From Alphaproteobacteria bacterium (GTDB lineage Bacteria; Pseudomonadota; Alphaproteobacteria; Bin95): 64,000 bases of DNA. The DNA lies in assembly GCA_020638555.1 (NCBI GenBank), contig JACKII010000008.1, forward strand, positions 1 through 64,000, written 5' to 3'. Below are positions 9,181 to 17,900 of this stretch, piece by piece. The stretch's first letter is position 1, and every line of letters starts with the position of its first letter. Position numbers and translations under genes: made by a program. The notes under the pieces are model-generated. The model was not told where the DNA came from, ran no database searches, and worked only from the letters and a program-made list of their open reading frames with translations.

Positions 9181-9472
9181 ACTTATAATTGAAAAGCGAA
9201 TGCGCCACATTCGTAATGTATTAATTGGCGGTCGTAATTTCAATTTGGAAAAATTGATATTAAATAAACAGACAGTAATATTAAATATTATACGGGAATT
9301 ATCGGCAGAATCGAGAGAATAGATTCTGCGGCAATAATATTGTACGAAAATATTCTGATAATAACGGTAATATAATAGGGATTCTTCTTAAATATAGGCA
9401 GGGATTGCGAGGCATGCTATCTCGTTAGGTCTGAAAACCACGGAACAATTTAAGATGTTGGAGTGCACTGGC
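9181..9472. promoter_or_regulatory. AT-rich spacer with dyad symmetry; likely second promoter of the locus
   Basis: Strongly AT-rich in contrast to the genes on either side. It contains a perfect 8-bp inverted repeat GCAGAATC (9305-9312) and GATTCTGC (9322-9329), and a 6-bp hairpin CGAATG/CATTCG at 9197-9213 just after the receiver stop. The first could be an operator, the second a weak terminator. A promoter for the downstream receiver-TPR-HEAT-glycosyltransferase genes is probably here. Confidence 0.45.
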
Positions 9473-9865
9473 ATGGAGTCCGGGCTCAAGGTCTTGGTTT
9501 GCGATGATGACCCACTGCTCGTTGAACTGATGGAAATGCGCCTGGGGGCCAAAGGCTACGCCGTGGTTACCGCCACCGACGGCATCGAAGCGCTCCAGAT
9601 AGCGCAGGTGGCCCACCCGGCGTTGATTGTGCTGGACGCGATGATGCCACGTGCGGACGGCTTCGAAGTGCTGTCGCGACTGAAAGCCGACCCGAACCTC
9701 TCAACGATCCCGGTGATGATGCTGACGGCGCGAAAAGCCGAAAAGGATATTGTTTCCGCCCTGGATAAGGGCGCCGAGGACTATCTCATCAAGCCCTTCA
9801 TCCCGGACGAATTGATCGCCCGGATCGGCCGGCTGCTGAAACGCCGCAACGGCGAAGGTCGATGA
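9473..9865 (+). CDS. Single-domain response regulator (REC only), second copy
   Basis: 130-residue receiver with the acid pocket in VCDDDP, phospho-acceptor Asp55 (LIVLDAMMPRADG), switch Thr in MMLTARK and Lys in YLIKPFIP. The ATG at 9473 is preceded by GGAG nine bases upstream; an ATG at 9455 is possible but poorly placed. It heads the secretion half of the locus and overlaps the TPR/barrel gene by ATGA. It is clearly a different sequence from the receiver at 8794, so the two probably have different partners. Confidence 0.9.
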   Translation: MESGLKVLVCDDDPLLVELMEMRLGAKGYAVVTATDGIEALQIAQVAHPALIVLDAMMPRADGFEVLSRLKADPNLSTIPVMMLTARKAEKDIVSALDKGAEDYLIKPFIPDELIARIGRLLKRRNGEGR

Positions 9866-11604
9866 CCCACCGGCTCCTTCGGTCATGCGCTGCGGTCATA
9901 TTGTTTGGCGTTGCAGCGGTGATCGCAGGCGCGGCCCAAGGACAGAGCGTCAGCCAATTGTATCGCGAGGGCGTTGAGGCGCGGCAGGCAAGGGACTTCT
10001 CCAAGGCGGTCGCCCTCTTGCAGCAGGCGCGCGCGCTGGATCCTGAAAATGCCGATGTCCTCGTCCAACTCGGCTTTGCGCAGTTGGGACGCGGGGATCC
10101 GATCGCCGCGCATCATGCGTTCTCGGACGCCCTCGAACTGGCGCCCGACTATCTGGATGCGAATTATGGCATTGCGCTGGTTAGGTTCCGGCAACGTCGC
10201 TTTGCGGAGGCGCGGGCGATCATGCAGCGATTGACCGAGGCCGCGCCCGAACGCCGGGATTTTGCCGCCTTGTTCGGTGGAATCAAGAAGGCGATGGCAA
10301 ACGCGCGCGCCGTCCGCTCGAAACCCAACCGGCCACCGGCGGTCAAGCCGCGCGTCGCGGCCCTGCCCGATCGCATGGAGCAGGCGCGCCGGCAAAAGGA
10401 AGACGGCGATCTTGCGGGAGCAGAGGCGACATACCGGCGAGCGCTGGCCCTGGCTCCGGAGAATTTCGACGTGCTGTACGCCCTGGGCTTGGTGAGCGCG
10501 CAGCAGCAGAAATACGAAGACGCTCGGCATTTCTATCATGCGGCCTTGGCGGTTGTGCCGGGCTCGATTGCGCCCCGCCTCGGCCTGGTGCGATTGGCAA
10601 TCTGGCAGAACGATCTCGCTGCGGCTCGCGAGCAGATTGACCAACTGAAAGCCGATGCGCCGGATAATGTCGAAGTCGCCTTGGTCGAAGCGCGTATCGC
10701 CTTTCTGGAAGGCGACCTTGTGCGGGCGGAGGCCGGGTATGCCGCCATCCTCGCCCGCTGGCCAAAGAACGTGCCGGCTCTCGTCGGACTGGGCGATGCG
10801 CGACGGCAACGGCAGGATGAAGACGGCGCACGCGAGGCGTATGGACGGGCTTTGGCCGCAGCACCCGGTTCCCAAGCGATTCAACACCGTCTGGTGCAGC
10901 CCGCGCCGCGTCGATGGCAAATCCGCCTCAACACCGAGGGCAGCAATCTAACCAATGGCAGGGGAAGTTGGACCGACAGTGTCACGACATTGTCCTGGCA
11001 ATGGGCGCCGGAAACGACGGTATCCGTACGTTCGCGCCTGGCAACCCGGTATGGCCGGACGGACGTCGAGCCCGGGATTCGGGTCGATCATCGCCACGGG
11101 CAGTACCTCTCGGCATTCGCCGAAACGAGCGGCACCCCCGACGCGGATTTTCTGCCGCGCTTTAAACTGGGCGGCGGCGTCGGTATCCGCGTCGCCAAAC
11201 CCTTCGGCCCGCTGGGCCCACTATACCTGCATGCAGAGGTCGCCTTCGAGCATTACGGAAACTCCAACATCTGGACGGCGAAACCGGGACTCCAACTCTA
11301 TGGTCTGGATCAACGTCTGGCCGTCAGCATGCGCTGGATCCGTTCCGAGGATGACCGCGGCGCAACCTCCGACGGCTACCTTCTCCGCGCCGACGCGGTG
11401 GTAACCGATCGGCTGCGCGGTTTTGCGGGATACGCGGACGCGCCGGAAATCTCCTTGGGTCGGTTGGAGGAGGTGCAGACGGTCTTTGGCGGCGTCGCAG
11501 CGGAGATCAGCCAAGACCTGACGGTGCAGGCCAGCTTCGCCCACGAACAGCGGCGCGCCTTCAACCGTGATTCGGTCGGCGTCGGCCTCACGATCAGGTT
11601 CTAG
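9862..11604 (+). CDS. TPR protein with C-terminal YaiO-type outer-membrane beta-barrel
   Basis: 580 residues. A signal peptide (about 1-27, ending near AAQGQS) is followed by TPR-like repeats to about residue 345 (for example ALLQQARALDPENADVLVQL and ATYRRALALAPENFDVLYAL). Residues 350-580 alternate hydrophobic and polar like amphipathic strands and end in GLTIRF, a terminal aromatic as expected for BAM-inserted barrels. The architecture parallels PgaA, the TPR-porin that exports poly-N-acetylglucosamine. With a family 2 glycosyltransferase two genes downstream, an export-pore role for a polysaccharide is the best inference. Coupled to the upstream receiver by ATGA. Confidence 0.85.
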   Translation: MTHRLLRSCAAVILFGVAAVIAGAAQGQSVSQLYREGVEARQARDFSKAVALLQQARALDPENADVLVQLGFAQLGRGDPIAAHHAFSDALELAPDYLDANYGIALVRFRQRRFAEARAIMQRLTEAAPERRDFAALFGGIKKAMANARAVRSKPNRPPAVKPRVAALPDRMEQARRQKEDGDLAGAEATYRRALALAPENFDVLYALGLVSAQQQKYEDARHFYHAALAVVPGSIAPRLGLVRLAIWQNDLAAAREQIDQLKADAPDNVEVALVEARIAFLEGDLVRAEAGYAAILARWPKNVPALVGLGDARRQRQDEDGAREAYGRALAAAPGSQAIQHRLVQPAPRRWQIRLNTEGSNLTNGRGSWTDSVTTLSWQWAPETTVSVRSRLATRYGRTDVEPGIRVDHRHGQYLSAFAETSGTPDADFLPRFKLGGGVGIRVAKPFGPLGPLYLHAEVAFEHYGNSNIWTAKPGLQLYGLDQRLAVSMRWIRSEDDRGATSDGYLLRADAVVTDRLRGFAGYADAPEISLGRLEEVQTVFGGVAAEISQDLTVQASFAHEQRRAFNRDSVGVGLTIRF

Positions 11605-11606
11605 CG

Positions 11607-12647
11607 ATGCTGACGGCTGTGTGGACCCTCTCGCTCGTGCTCATCGCGGCGTCTTTGCTGGCCGCCATAGCGCTCGTTTTGCGGCGCATGATCACCGATC
11701 GCCGAGCCAAGACGACGAACGCCGTGCGAAAGCAATTGCTCACGGCACTGGTGTGGTTCAGCAATGACGGCAACACGGCAAAGCTGCTGACCGCGCTCCG
11801 ACACGCGCCACCGCACATCGTTGCCGATGCGATCACCGAATTCCTGGCGCTGGTTCGGGGGGACGACCGCGAGACGATCATCGCGGCGCTGCATCGGTTC
11901 GGGCTGCCGGAGTTTCTGGCCCGGGTCCTGAAAAAGGGGAGCCAGCCGCGCCGGTTTCACGCAGCAGAATTGCTCGCCGCCTTTCCGGCTCATGTCGCCA
12001 TTCCCCACCTGCAAGAAGCGCTGGATGCCGATCCATCGCAGGACGTGCGGTTGGCGGCCGCCATGGCCCTGGCAGACTTACAAGCCTTGCCTCCGCTTTC
12101 ATTGATCATGGCCAGGCTCGGCAGGGGCGAACAGTATTCCTGGCGCCTCAACGATCTGTTCCGCCGCCTTCCCACCGAACGCGCCGACGAGCTGGAGAGG
12201 ATTGCCATGGCAGAAGATGCACCGGACCTCGTTCGAAGCGCGGCGATCGACGCCTTGGTTCCCATCCGTGGCATGTATGCGCGGGAACAGTTCGAAGCCT
12301 TGGCGGCCGCGCCGTCGCCAACGGTGGCCGGGGCCGCGATCCGGGCGTTGGGGTATGTCGGCGATTCCAACTCGTCCGAGGTTCTGGCGCACGCCATGGG
12401 CAGTTCGAACTGGGACGTCCGGGCGGACGCCGCCGAGGCAGCCGGGCGGCTTGGCGATACCGCCCTGCTGAACCGGTTAGCCGGCCTGCTGAACGACCCG
12501 GTCTGGGCCGTGCGCTATGCGGCCGCCAAAGCCATGCGGCGGGCCGGAGCGCGAGGAGACCGGCTGCTACAGGAGGCGGCGACATGTGGGCCTCCTCGAA
12601 GCCAGCGCACGGCTTCTCTCGTTCTGGCAGAGGGAGCGAGCCAATGA
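11607..12647 (+). CDS. Membrane-anchored HEAT-repeat protein
   Basis: 346 residues. One N-terminal transmembrane helix (LTAVWTLSLVLIAASLLAAI) is followed by about eight HEAT-like helical pairs, such as DVRLAAAMALADL, DVRADAAEAAGRLGD and AVRYAAAKAMRRAGA. HEAT repeats make a protein-binding solenoid, here predicted on the cytoplasmic side of the inner membrane. It starts two bases after the TPR/barrel stop and overlaps the glycosyltransferase by ATGA. It may connect the receivers to the synthase, but that is inference. Confidence 0.8.
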   Translation: MLTAVWTLSLVLIAASLLAAIALVLRRMITDRRAKTTNAVRKQLLTALVWFSNDGNTAKLLTALRHAPPHIVADAITEFLALVRGDDRETIIAALHRFGLPEFLARVLKKGSQPRRFHAAELLAAFPAHVAIPHLQEALDADPSQDVRLAAAMALADLQALPPLSLIMARLGRGEQYSWRLNDLFRRLPTERADELERIAMAEDAPDLVRSAAIDALVPIRGMYAREQFEALAAAPSPTVAGAAIRALGYVGDSNSSEVLAHAMGSSNWDVRADAAEAAGRLGDTALLNRLAGLLNDPVWAVRYAAAKAMRRAGARGDRLLQEAATCGPPRSQRTASLVLAEGASQ

Positions 12648-14077
12648 GCGGCGGTTGGAGCGAAAGCATTGTCCTGGTATCGACGATCCTGGCGTGGGTG
12701 ATCATTGGCTCCGGCGTGGCGCAAAACGCCGTCTACCTGCTCCAACTCCTGATTTCCGGCTTCACCTTCATCCGACGGCCGCCCGGTGCCCGGTCGCATC
12801 TGCTCTGGCATCGCTACAGCGAGGTCGCGCCGCCGATTGCAGTGATCGTTCCTTGTTACAACGAGGCCATGAATGCGGTGGAAAGCGTCCATTCTTTGCT
12901 CGCGCTGCATTACCCGGACTTCGAGGTCATCGTCGTCAACGACGGATCCAAGGACGAGACGTTGCAGTGTCTTGTCGAGGGGTTCGATCTCGTTCCCTAC
13001 CATCGCCCCTTCGAGGAAGCGCTCGCACACATGCCAATCCGCGGTATCTACTCCTCTCCGCGCAACGAGCGTCTCGTGGTGGTCGACAAGGAGAACGGCG
13101 GCAAAGCGGATGCGCAGAACGCCGGTATCAATATCAGCCGGGCGCCGGTGTTCTGCGTGATCGACGGCGATTCCATCCTGGAGCCGGATGCCCTGATGCG
13201 CGCCGCCAAACCCTTTATCGACGATCCCGAACGGGTGATTGCCGTCGGTGGCACCATCCGCATCGCGAACGGATCGCTCGTAGAAGACGGTCGCGTGAAG
13301 GAGGTGCGTTTGCCCACGCAAATCCTGCCATTGTTTCAGATTATTGAATACCTGAGGGTGTTTCTGGTGGCGCGCCTGGCCTGGAGCCGCTTCAACACCC
13401 TCATGCTCGTCTCGGGCGCGTTCGGCATGTTCCGCCGGGCCGACGTGGTGGCGGTTGGCGGGTTTACCAAGGGGTCGTTAGGCGAGGATCTCGATCTGGT
13501 CATTAAATTGCACCGCTACATGATCGATTCCGGCCGGAAGTACCGGATTGAATTCGTTCCGGAACCGGTCTGCTGGACGGAAGCCCCGTCGACACTCGGC
13601 CTCCTGGCGCGGCAGCGGTCCCGCTGGCAGCGAGGGGCATTGGAGGTGTTCTTTCGCTACCGGTCCATGGTGTTGAACCCTCGATACGGCCGCGTGGGCG
13701 TGTTGGGATTTGGCAACATGCTGGTGATGGACGTGATCGGGCCGTTCGCAGAATTGCTCGGCTACTTTCTGATGCCGACGTTTTGGATCCTGGGGATTCT
13801 CTCGTTCAACTTTATTCTGGCCTTTACGGCCCTGATTTTCACATATGGCGTCGTAATCAGCATATGTTCTTTGATCCTGGAAGAAACGGGATTGCGGCGC
13901 TTCCGGCGGCCGCGGGACCTGGTCATTCTGACCGTCATGGCCGTGTTGGAGAATTTCGGTTATCGTCAGATCAACAACTATTGGCGCCTCAAAGGGTGCT
14001 GGCAGTATTGGCGCGGCGATACCGGTTGGGGAGAGATGACCCGCACCGGATTTTCAACGCAGAAGACCGGCAAGTGA
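12644..14077 (+). CDS. Processive family 2 glycosyltransferase, membrane bound
   Basis: 477 residues. A first transmembrane helix is followed by the GT-A domain: VIVPCYNEAM, EVIVVNDGSKDET, the metal-binding DGDS (DxD), the acceptor-site EDLDL and QRSRW, which is the Q-x-x-R-W motif of processive synthases such as cellulose, chitin, hyaluronan and PNAG synthases. Three or four further helices lie at about 370-440. The ATG at 12644 is set by the ATGA overlap with the HEAT gene. PgaC/IcaA-like enzymes are the closest analogue. The sugar donor cannot be read from the sequence. Confidence 0.9.
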   Translation: MSGGWSESIVLVSTILAWVIIGSGVAQNAVYLLQLLISGFTFIRRPPGARSHLLWHRYSEVAPPIAVIVPCYNEAMNAVESVHSLLALHYPDFEVIVVNDGSKDETLQCLVEGFDLVPYHRPFEEALAHMPIRGIYSSPRNERLVVVDKENGGKADAQNAGINISRAPVFCVIDGDSILEPDALMRAAKPFIDDPERVIAVGGTIRIANGSLVEDGRVKEVRLPTQILPLFQIIEYLRVFLVARLAWSRFNTLMLVSGAFGMFRRADVVAVGGFTKGSLGEDLDLVIKLHRYMIDSGRKYRIEFVPEPVCWTEAPSTLGLLARQRSRWQRGALEVFFRYRSMVLNPRYGRVGVLGFGNMLVMDVIGPFAELLGYFLMPTFWILGILSFNFILAFTALIFTYGVVISICSLILEETGLRRFRRPRDLVILTVMAVLENFGYRQINNYWRLKGCWQYWRGDTGWGEMTRTGFSTQKTGK

Positions 14078-14078
14078 C

Positions 14079-14390
14079 CTAGCCGGCGATCCGCCGCATC
14101 TCTGCGAGCAGGTCGTCAAATCCCTCTCGGATCTCGTCAGCATCTCCCGGAGGGCTCGCAATCAGAAGCTCCTCCAGTCGGGCCGCACGCTCTCCCAGTT
14201 CACAGAAGCCCAGCGTGCCGGACGATCCCGAAAGCGAATGGACGATGCCGGCGAGAGGCTTGCCATCCGCCTCCGATTGCGGGTGCAACGCGGTCATGGC
14301 TTCCAGCGTCGCCAAATCAGTTCGGACGCGAGCGCGAAAACGGACCCGCAAGCTCTCAAAAATATCTTCTGTCACGCTGACCTTCGCCAT
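14079..14390 (-). CDS. HPt histidine phosphotransfer protein
   Basis: 103-residue helical-bundle protein with the HPt motif IVHSLSGSSGTLGF, predicted phospho-acceptor His51. It is convergent with the glycosyltransferase; the two stop codons are one base apart. The hybrid kinase at 6260 has two receivers but no HPt, and the locus has two orphan receivers, so this protein is the natural missing carrier: kinase to internal receiver to HPt to receiver. The start is MAKVSV at 14390 with CGGAA upstream; an ATG at 14405 would add five residues. Confidence 0.85.
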   Translation of the reverse strand: MAKVSVTEDIFESLRVRFRARVRTDLATLEAMTALHPQSEADGKPLAGIVHSLSGSSGTLGFCELGERAARLEELLIASPPGDADEIREGFDDLLAEMRRIAG

Positions 14391-14714
14391 GTGGCGTTCC
14401 GGCATGATGGACCAAGGCAGCGGTTGCGCAATTTGAAGGCAACGAAACGAACCCTGGCATGATAACTATAAGCGACAGTAGGACAGTTGGCCATGGTAAC
14501 GGCAGGATGATCCGGTTGGGTGCGGGGTAATTGTCGTCCATCTTTCGCTTTTCTGTCTGACCAGCTTCCCGGGCATTGGACTGAACCGCCCTGGGGTTCC
14601 CGGAGAGTGAAGCCCGCCGAGGATATCCATTATGGCGGACAGTCTTTCGCTGACACGCCCGTCGCAGCCTGTTGACCGCCGAAGCGGAATATCCTGCCCA
14701 AGGTCGGCCCCGTA
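14391..14714. other. Intergenic stretch without recognised content
   Basis: About 320 bp between the HPt gene and a transposase fragment. It should contain the HPt promoter, read leftward. I see no RNA gene, repeat or supported coding frame. Confidence 0.5.
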
Positions 14715-14943
14715 GCAGTTCCTTCGATGGGAGGCACCGACGCAGAACTGACCGCGTCAGGTGAGGTATCGACGGCTGTAGGGCATAGAGACAATCATCC
14801 AGCGCCAGCTGCGTGTGGCGGGGGAATGCGACGACCATCGCCTCCTCGACCTCGGGCAGGACGGTGGATCTCGGCTCGGGCAGCGTACGGGATCGCGGCG
14901 CCCCCGTGACGAACGTGTCCCATAGGGCTTTCTTCCATTCCGC
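14715..14943 (-). pseudogene. IS481-family transposase fragment (N-terminal part)
   Basis: Read on the minus strand, this encodes AEWKKALWDTFVTGAPRSR, then LPEPRSTVLPEVEEAMVVAF and RHTQLALDDCLYALQPSIP, HLTRSVLRRCL. This is the linker and second helix-turn-helix of IS481-type transposases (EPRSTVLxxxEEAxxVAFRRHTxLxLDDCLYALQ). The preceding N-terminal helix-turn-helix and the whole DDE domain are missing. The fragment ends close to the 3' end of the FecR-domain gene. Confidence 0.75.
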
Positions 14944-14980
14944 AGAAAGCATCGCTCCATCAAACCATTGGATCAAAGAC

Positions 14981-17900
14981 TCAAGGCGACGTGATGCTGC
15001 TCGCCGGCGGCGCGATCGCGCCGCGTTCCGCCCGGATTGCGCCGGCGGCGGCCATGCCGTTCAGGCCGTAGATCTGGAAGACCACGCCCATGTTCTCCGC
15101 GTGCGGTCCGGTGAAGCTGCCGACGCCGGTGCCGCCCGCCGTCTGTCCCTGGTTGAAGGTGAAGGCCAGGCCGGGATCGCCGGGCGAATGCACGCTGTTC
15201 GAGGTGAACACCGAGCCGTTCAGGTCCATGGTTCCGTTGCCGTTGCCGCTTGCGAAATCCACCGTGTGGCTGAAGGCGCCGCTGGCATAGGTGGTCGGGT
15301 TCACGAAGCCTTGAGTGACCGTCGGGCCGCGCCAGGCCGCCTCGGCCACGCCGGTATAGGTGGCGGTGCCGCTCAGCGGCATGTCGACGTTCGGCGTCGG
15401 GATGCCGGCAACGAACACGCCGGATGCCTTGCCGTTGGCCATGGCGGCGTCCTCCGCCGATGCCCAGTACCCCCAATGGAGATAGGCGCAGGTGCAAGGG
15501 TCGTCCGGAGCCGTGGCCTTGCCCGAAACCAGGAAGCCGGCATTGCTCGGATCGGTGAAGCCGGTCGAGCCGATGCCGAACAACCGGTCGTTCAGATAGG
15601 CGCTGCGGAAATTGGGCCCATCGAAATCGATCAGTGCCGAGGCAGCGCCTTGATGCAACTCGATCGTGGCCGCCACGTCGCCGGTGGTCCGGTTGATGGT
15701 CAGCGTGCCGGGGGTCGCCACCAGGCCCAACTCGATATCGTCCGTCGCGGACATGGCAAAATCTTCGGGCAGGAAGTTCCCATACATCGATCCGCTGCCG
15801 GGCTCGACATAAGCCGCCGCCAGCAACTGATTGGTTTCCATGGTCGCGGAACCGGACCCGTCGTCGAGGGTCACGCCGGAGACCGTCGACGCGCCGACAT
15901 GGACATAGTCCACCGGTTGGGGATCGACGTCGACGCCGATCTCGAAGGCGTCGCCCCTGATGACGGCATACTGGCCCTCATCGAACAGGCCGAAATTCGT
16001 CGGCTGGAAGAACTGGGTCGTGCCGAAGTCCTCGTCGCGGACCTTGCCCAGCACGACTTCGCCGCCGCCGGCACTGATTTGGTCGAGGGCTTCCAGGCTC
16101 ACGTCGCCGACGATGACGCCGGCCTGGAACACATAGTTGCTGTAGTTGGCGAAGTCGCCCTGGGAGACCTTGCTGGCCAGGAACAGCTTGCCGCGGGTCC
16201 GGTCGATCAGCAGCGGGGTTTGGAAGGCGCTGGCGTCCAGGCCGAAATCGATGTCCGTCACCAGGGTTCCGGCGACGTCGAACCGGCCGACCTGGGAAAA
16301 CGCATGCCGGGAGAAGTGGTGCGGATCGGTGTAGAGATCATAGGCCAGCAGGTTCGGCGAGGCGGTGCCGCTGGACAGGAAATAGGGTTGGCCGGCAAGC
16401 ACGGTGAACTGGCTCGCCAGATCGATCAGTTCGGGGTCCGTCTCGTTGATCAGGGAGAAGTAGGTCTGCGAGAGGAAGCCGTTGGTGGCGATCTGCGGCC
16501 CCGCCAGCCGGGTGGCAATCGCCGGCGACACGCCCAGGTTTTCCAGCTTGGCCTTGAAAGCCGTGGCGTTGTCGTACAGCGCCTCGTCTTGCGGGTTGAA
16601 CGGATTGTAAATGGCCTCCGGCCCGTCGCCGGCGTCGGTCACCAGCGCCGACGCGTCTCCCTCCAGGAAGCCCGTCCCGTCGGTCAGATGGTAGAAGCCC
16701 GCGCCGTCGGTGTAGGAGCCGAACAGGTCGAAGCCCTGATAGCCGTTGATCGAGTTGGAAAAGACGAAGAGCTGACCGTTGGCATAACCGGCATTGAAGG
16801 AGTCTTGTGCGGCCAATGTCAGCGGCGCGCTGCGGATGAAGTTTCCGGCCAGGTCGAACAGATAGGCGGTCGAGCCCTTGACCCCGACCAACACGTTCTG
16901 CCGGGGATCGAAGCCGATGAAGTAACTGGCGAGGCCCGAAATATCGGCGGCGGTATAGTCCAGGGTGATCGTGGACTCCAGGGCGCCGGTGCCGCCGTTG
17001 ATCACCGAAACGGTGGGGTTGGACCCGATGCCGAGCGCATAGAACTGGTTCGTCGCCGCATTATAGGACGGCATGGATTGGTCGGACGGCAAGCCGGGCA
17101 GCGACGGCAACAGTTCCGAATAGGACCCGAGCAATTGGCCGTTGCCGTCGCGGTCGGCCGAGAACAGGCCGTATTGGCTGGAGGACCCCGAGTTGGCGCT
17201 AAAGGTCACCACCTCGATATCGCCCGTGTTGGCATTGTAGTTCCAGGCGCGGGCATCGATGCTTAATGGGCGAAGTCCCTGAACAAGCGTGCCATTATTG
17301 CTCCACACGGCCGCGGTGTAGCCGGTGCTGCCGGCCTGGGAGGCATAGTAGAGACCCTGCGTCGGGTCGTAGCCGACGGAGGTGGCGTTGGTGGTGATGG
17401 GGGAGACCTGGGCGTTCGCCGTGGACAGTTGGATCGTCTCACCGACACCATTGAGGTCGGTGAACTCGCTGACGGAGAGCTGGTTGCCAAAAAAGGTGGT
17501 TTGGCGCGCCAGGCCGAGCACGCTCAGCGTGGGCAGCGGTGGCGGCGGCGGCGGGGGTGGTGGAGGTGGCTGGTCCCTGATAATTACCTGCTGCTCAATG
17601 TCGGACGCGACCTGCCGCCAGTTGCGCGAACCCGGACCGCCGGGCCGGCGGCCGGGGATACCGTTGATGCCGTTGGTTGGACCTGACCGATCACGGTACG
17701 GGAGTGAGCCTTCGGTCCGGAGTCTTCCGAGATTTCCGTCCGAGATTCCCCTCGGACCGCCACCATCGCCTTTGTGACCCGCCTTGCCCTCCAGCTTGCG
17801 CATATTTTCCTGGATCGCCTCGGACGAGACCTGCCGGGGTGTCTCGGCGCCGTTCCGGGTTATTCGGGTTTTGAAGCCTGGGCGGACCATGCGCTGAACC

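Noticed and set aside
14813..17266. A plus-strand open frame of over 800 codons opposite the FecR-domain gene
   Set aside because: It is the antisense shadow of a GC-rich gene. The minus-strand frame has a signal peptide, a recognisable domain and a ribosome site; the shadow has none and is rich in Arg, Gly and His.
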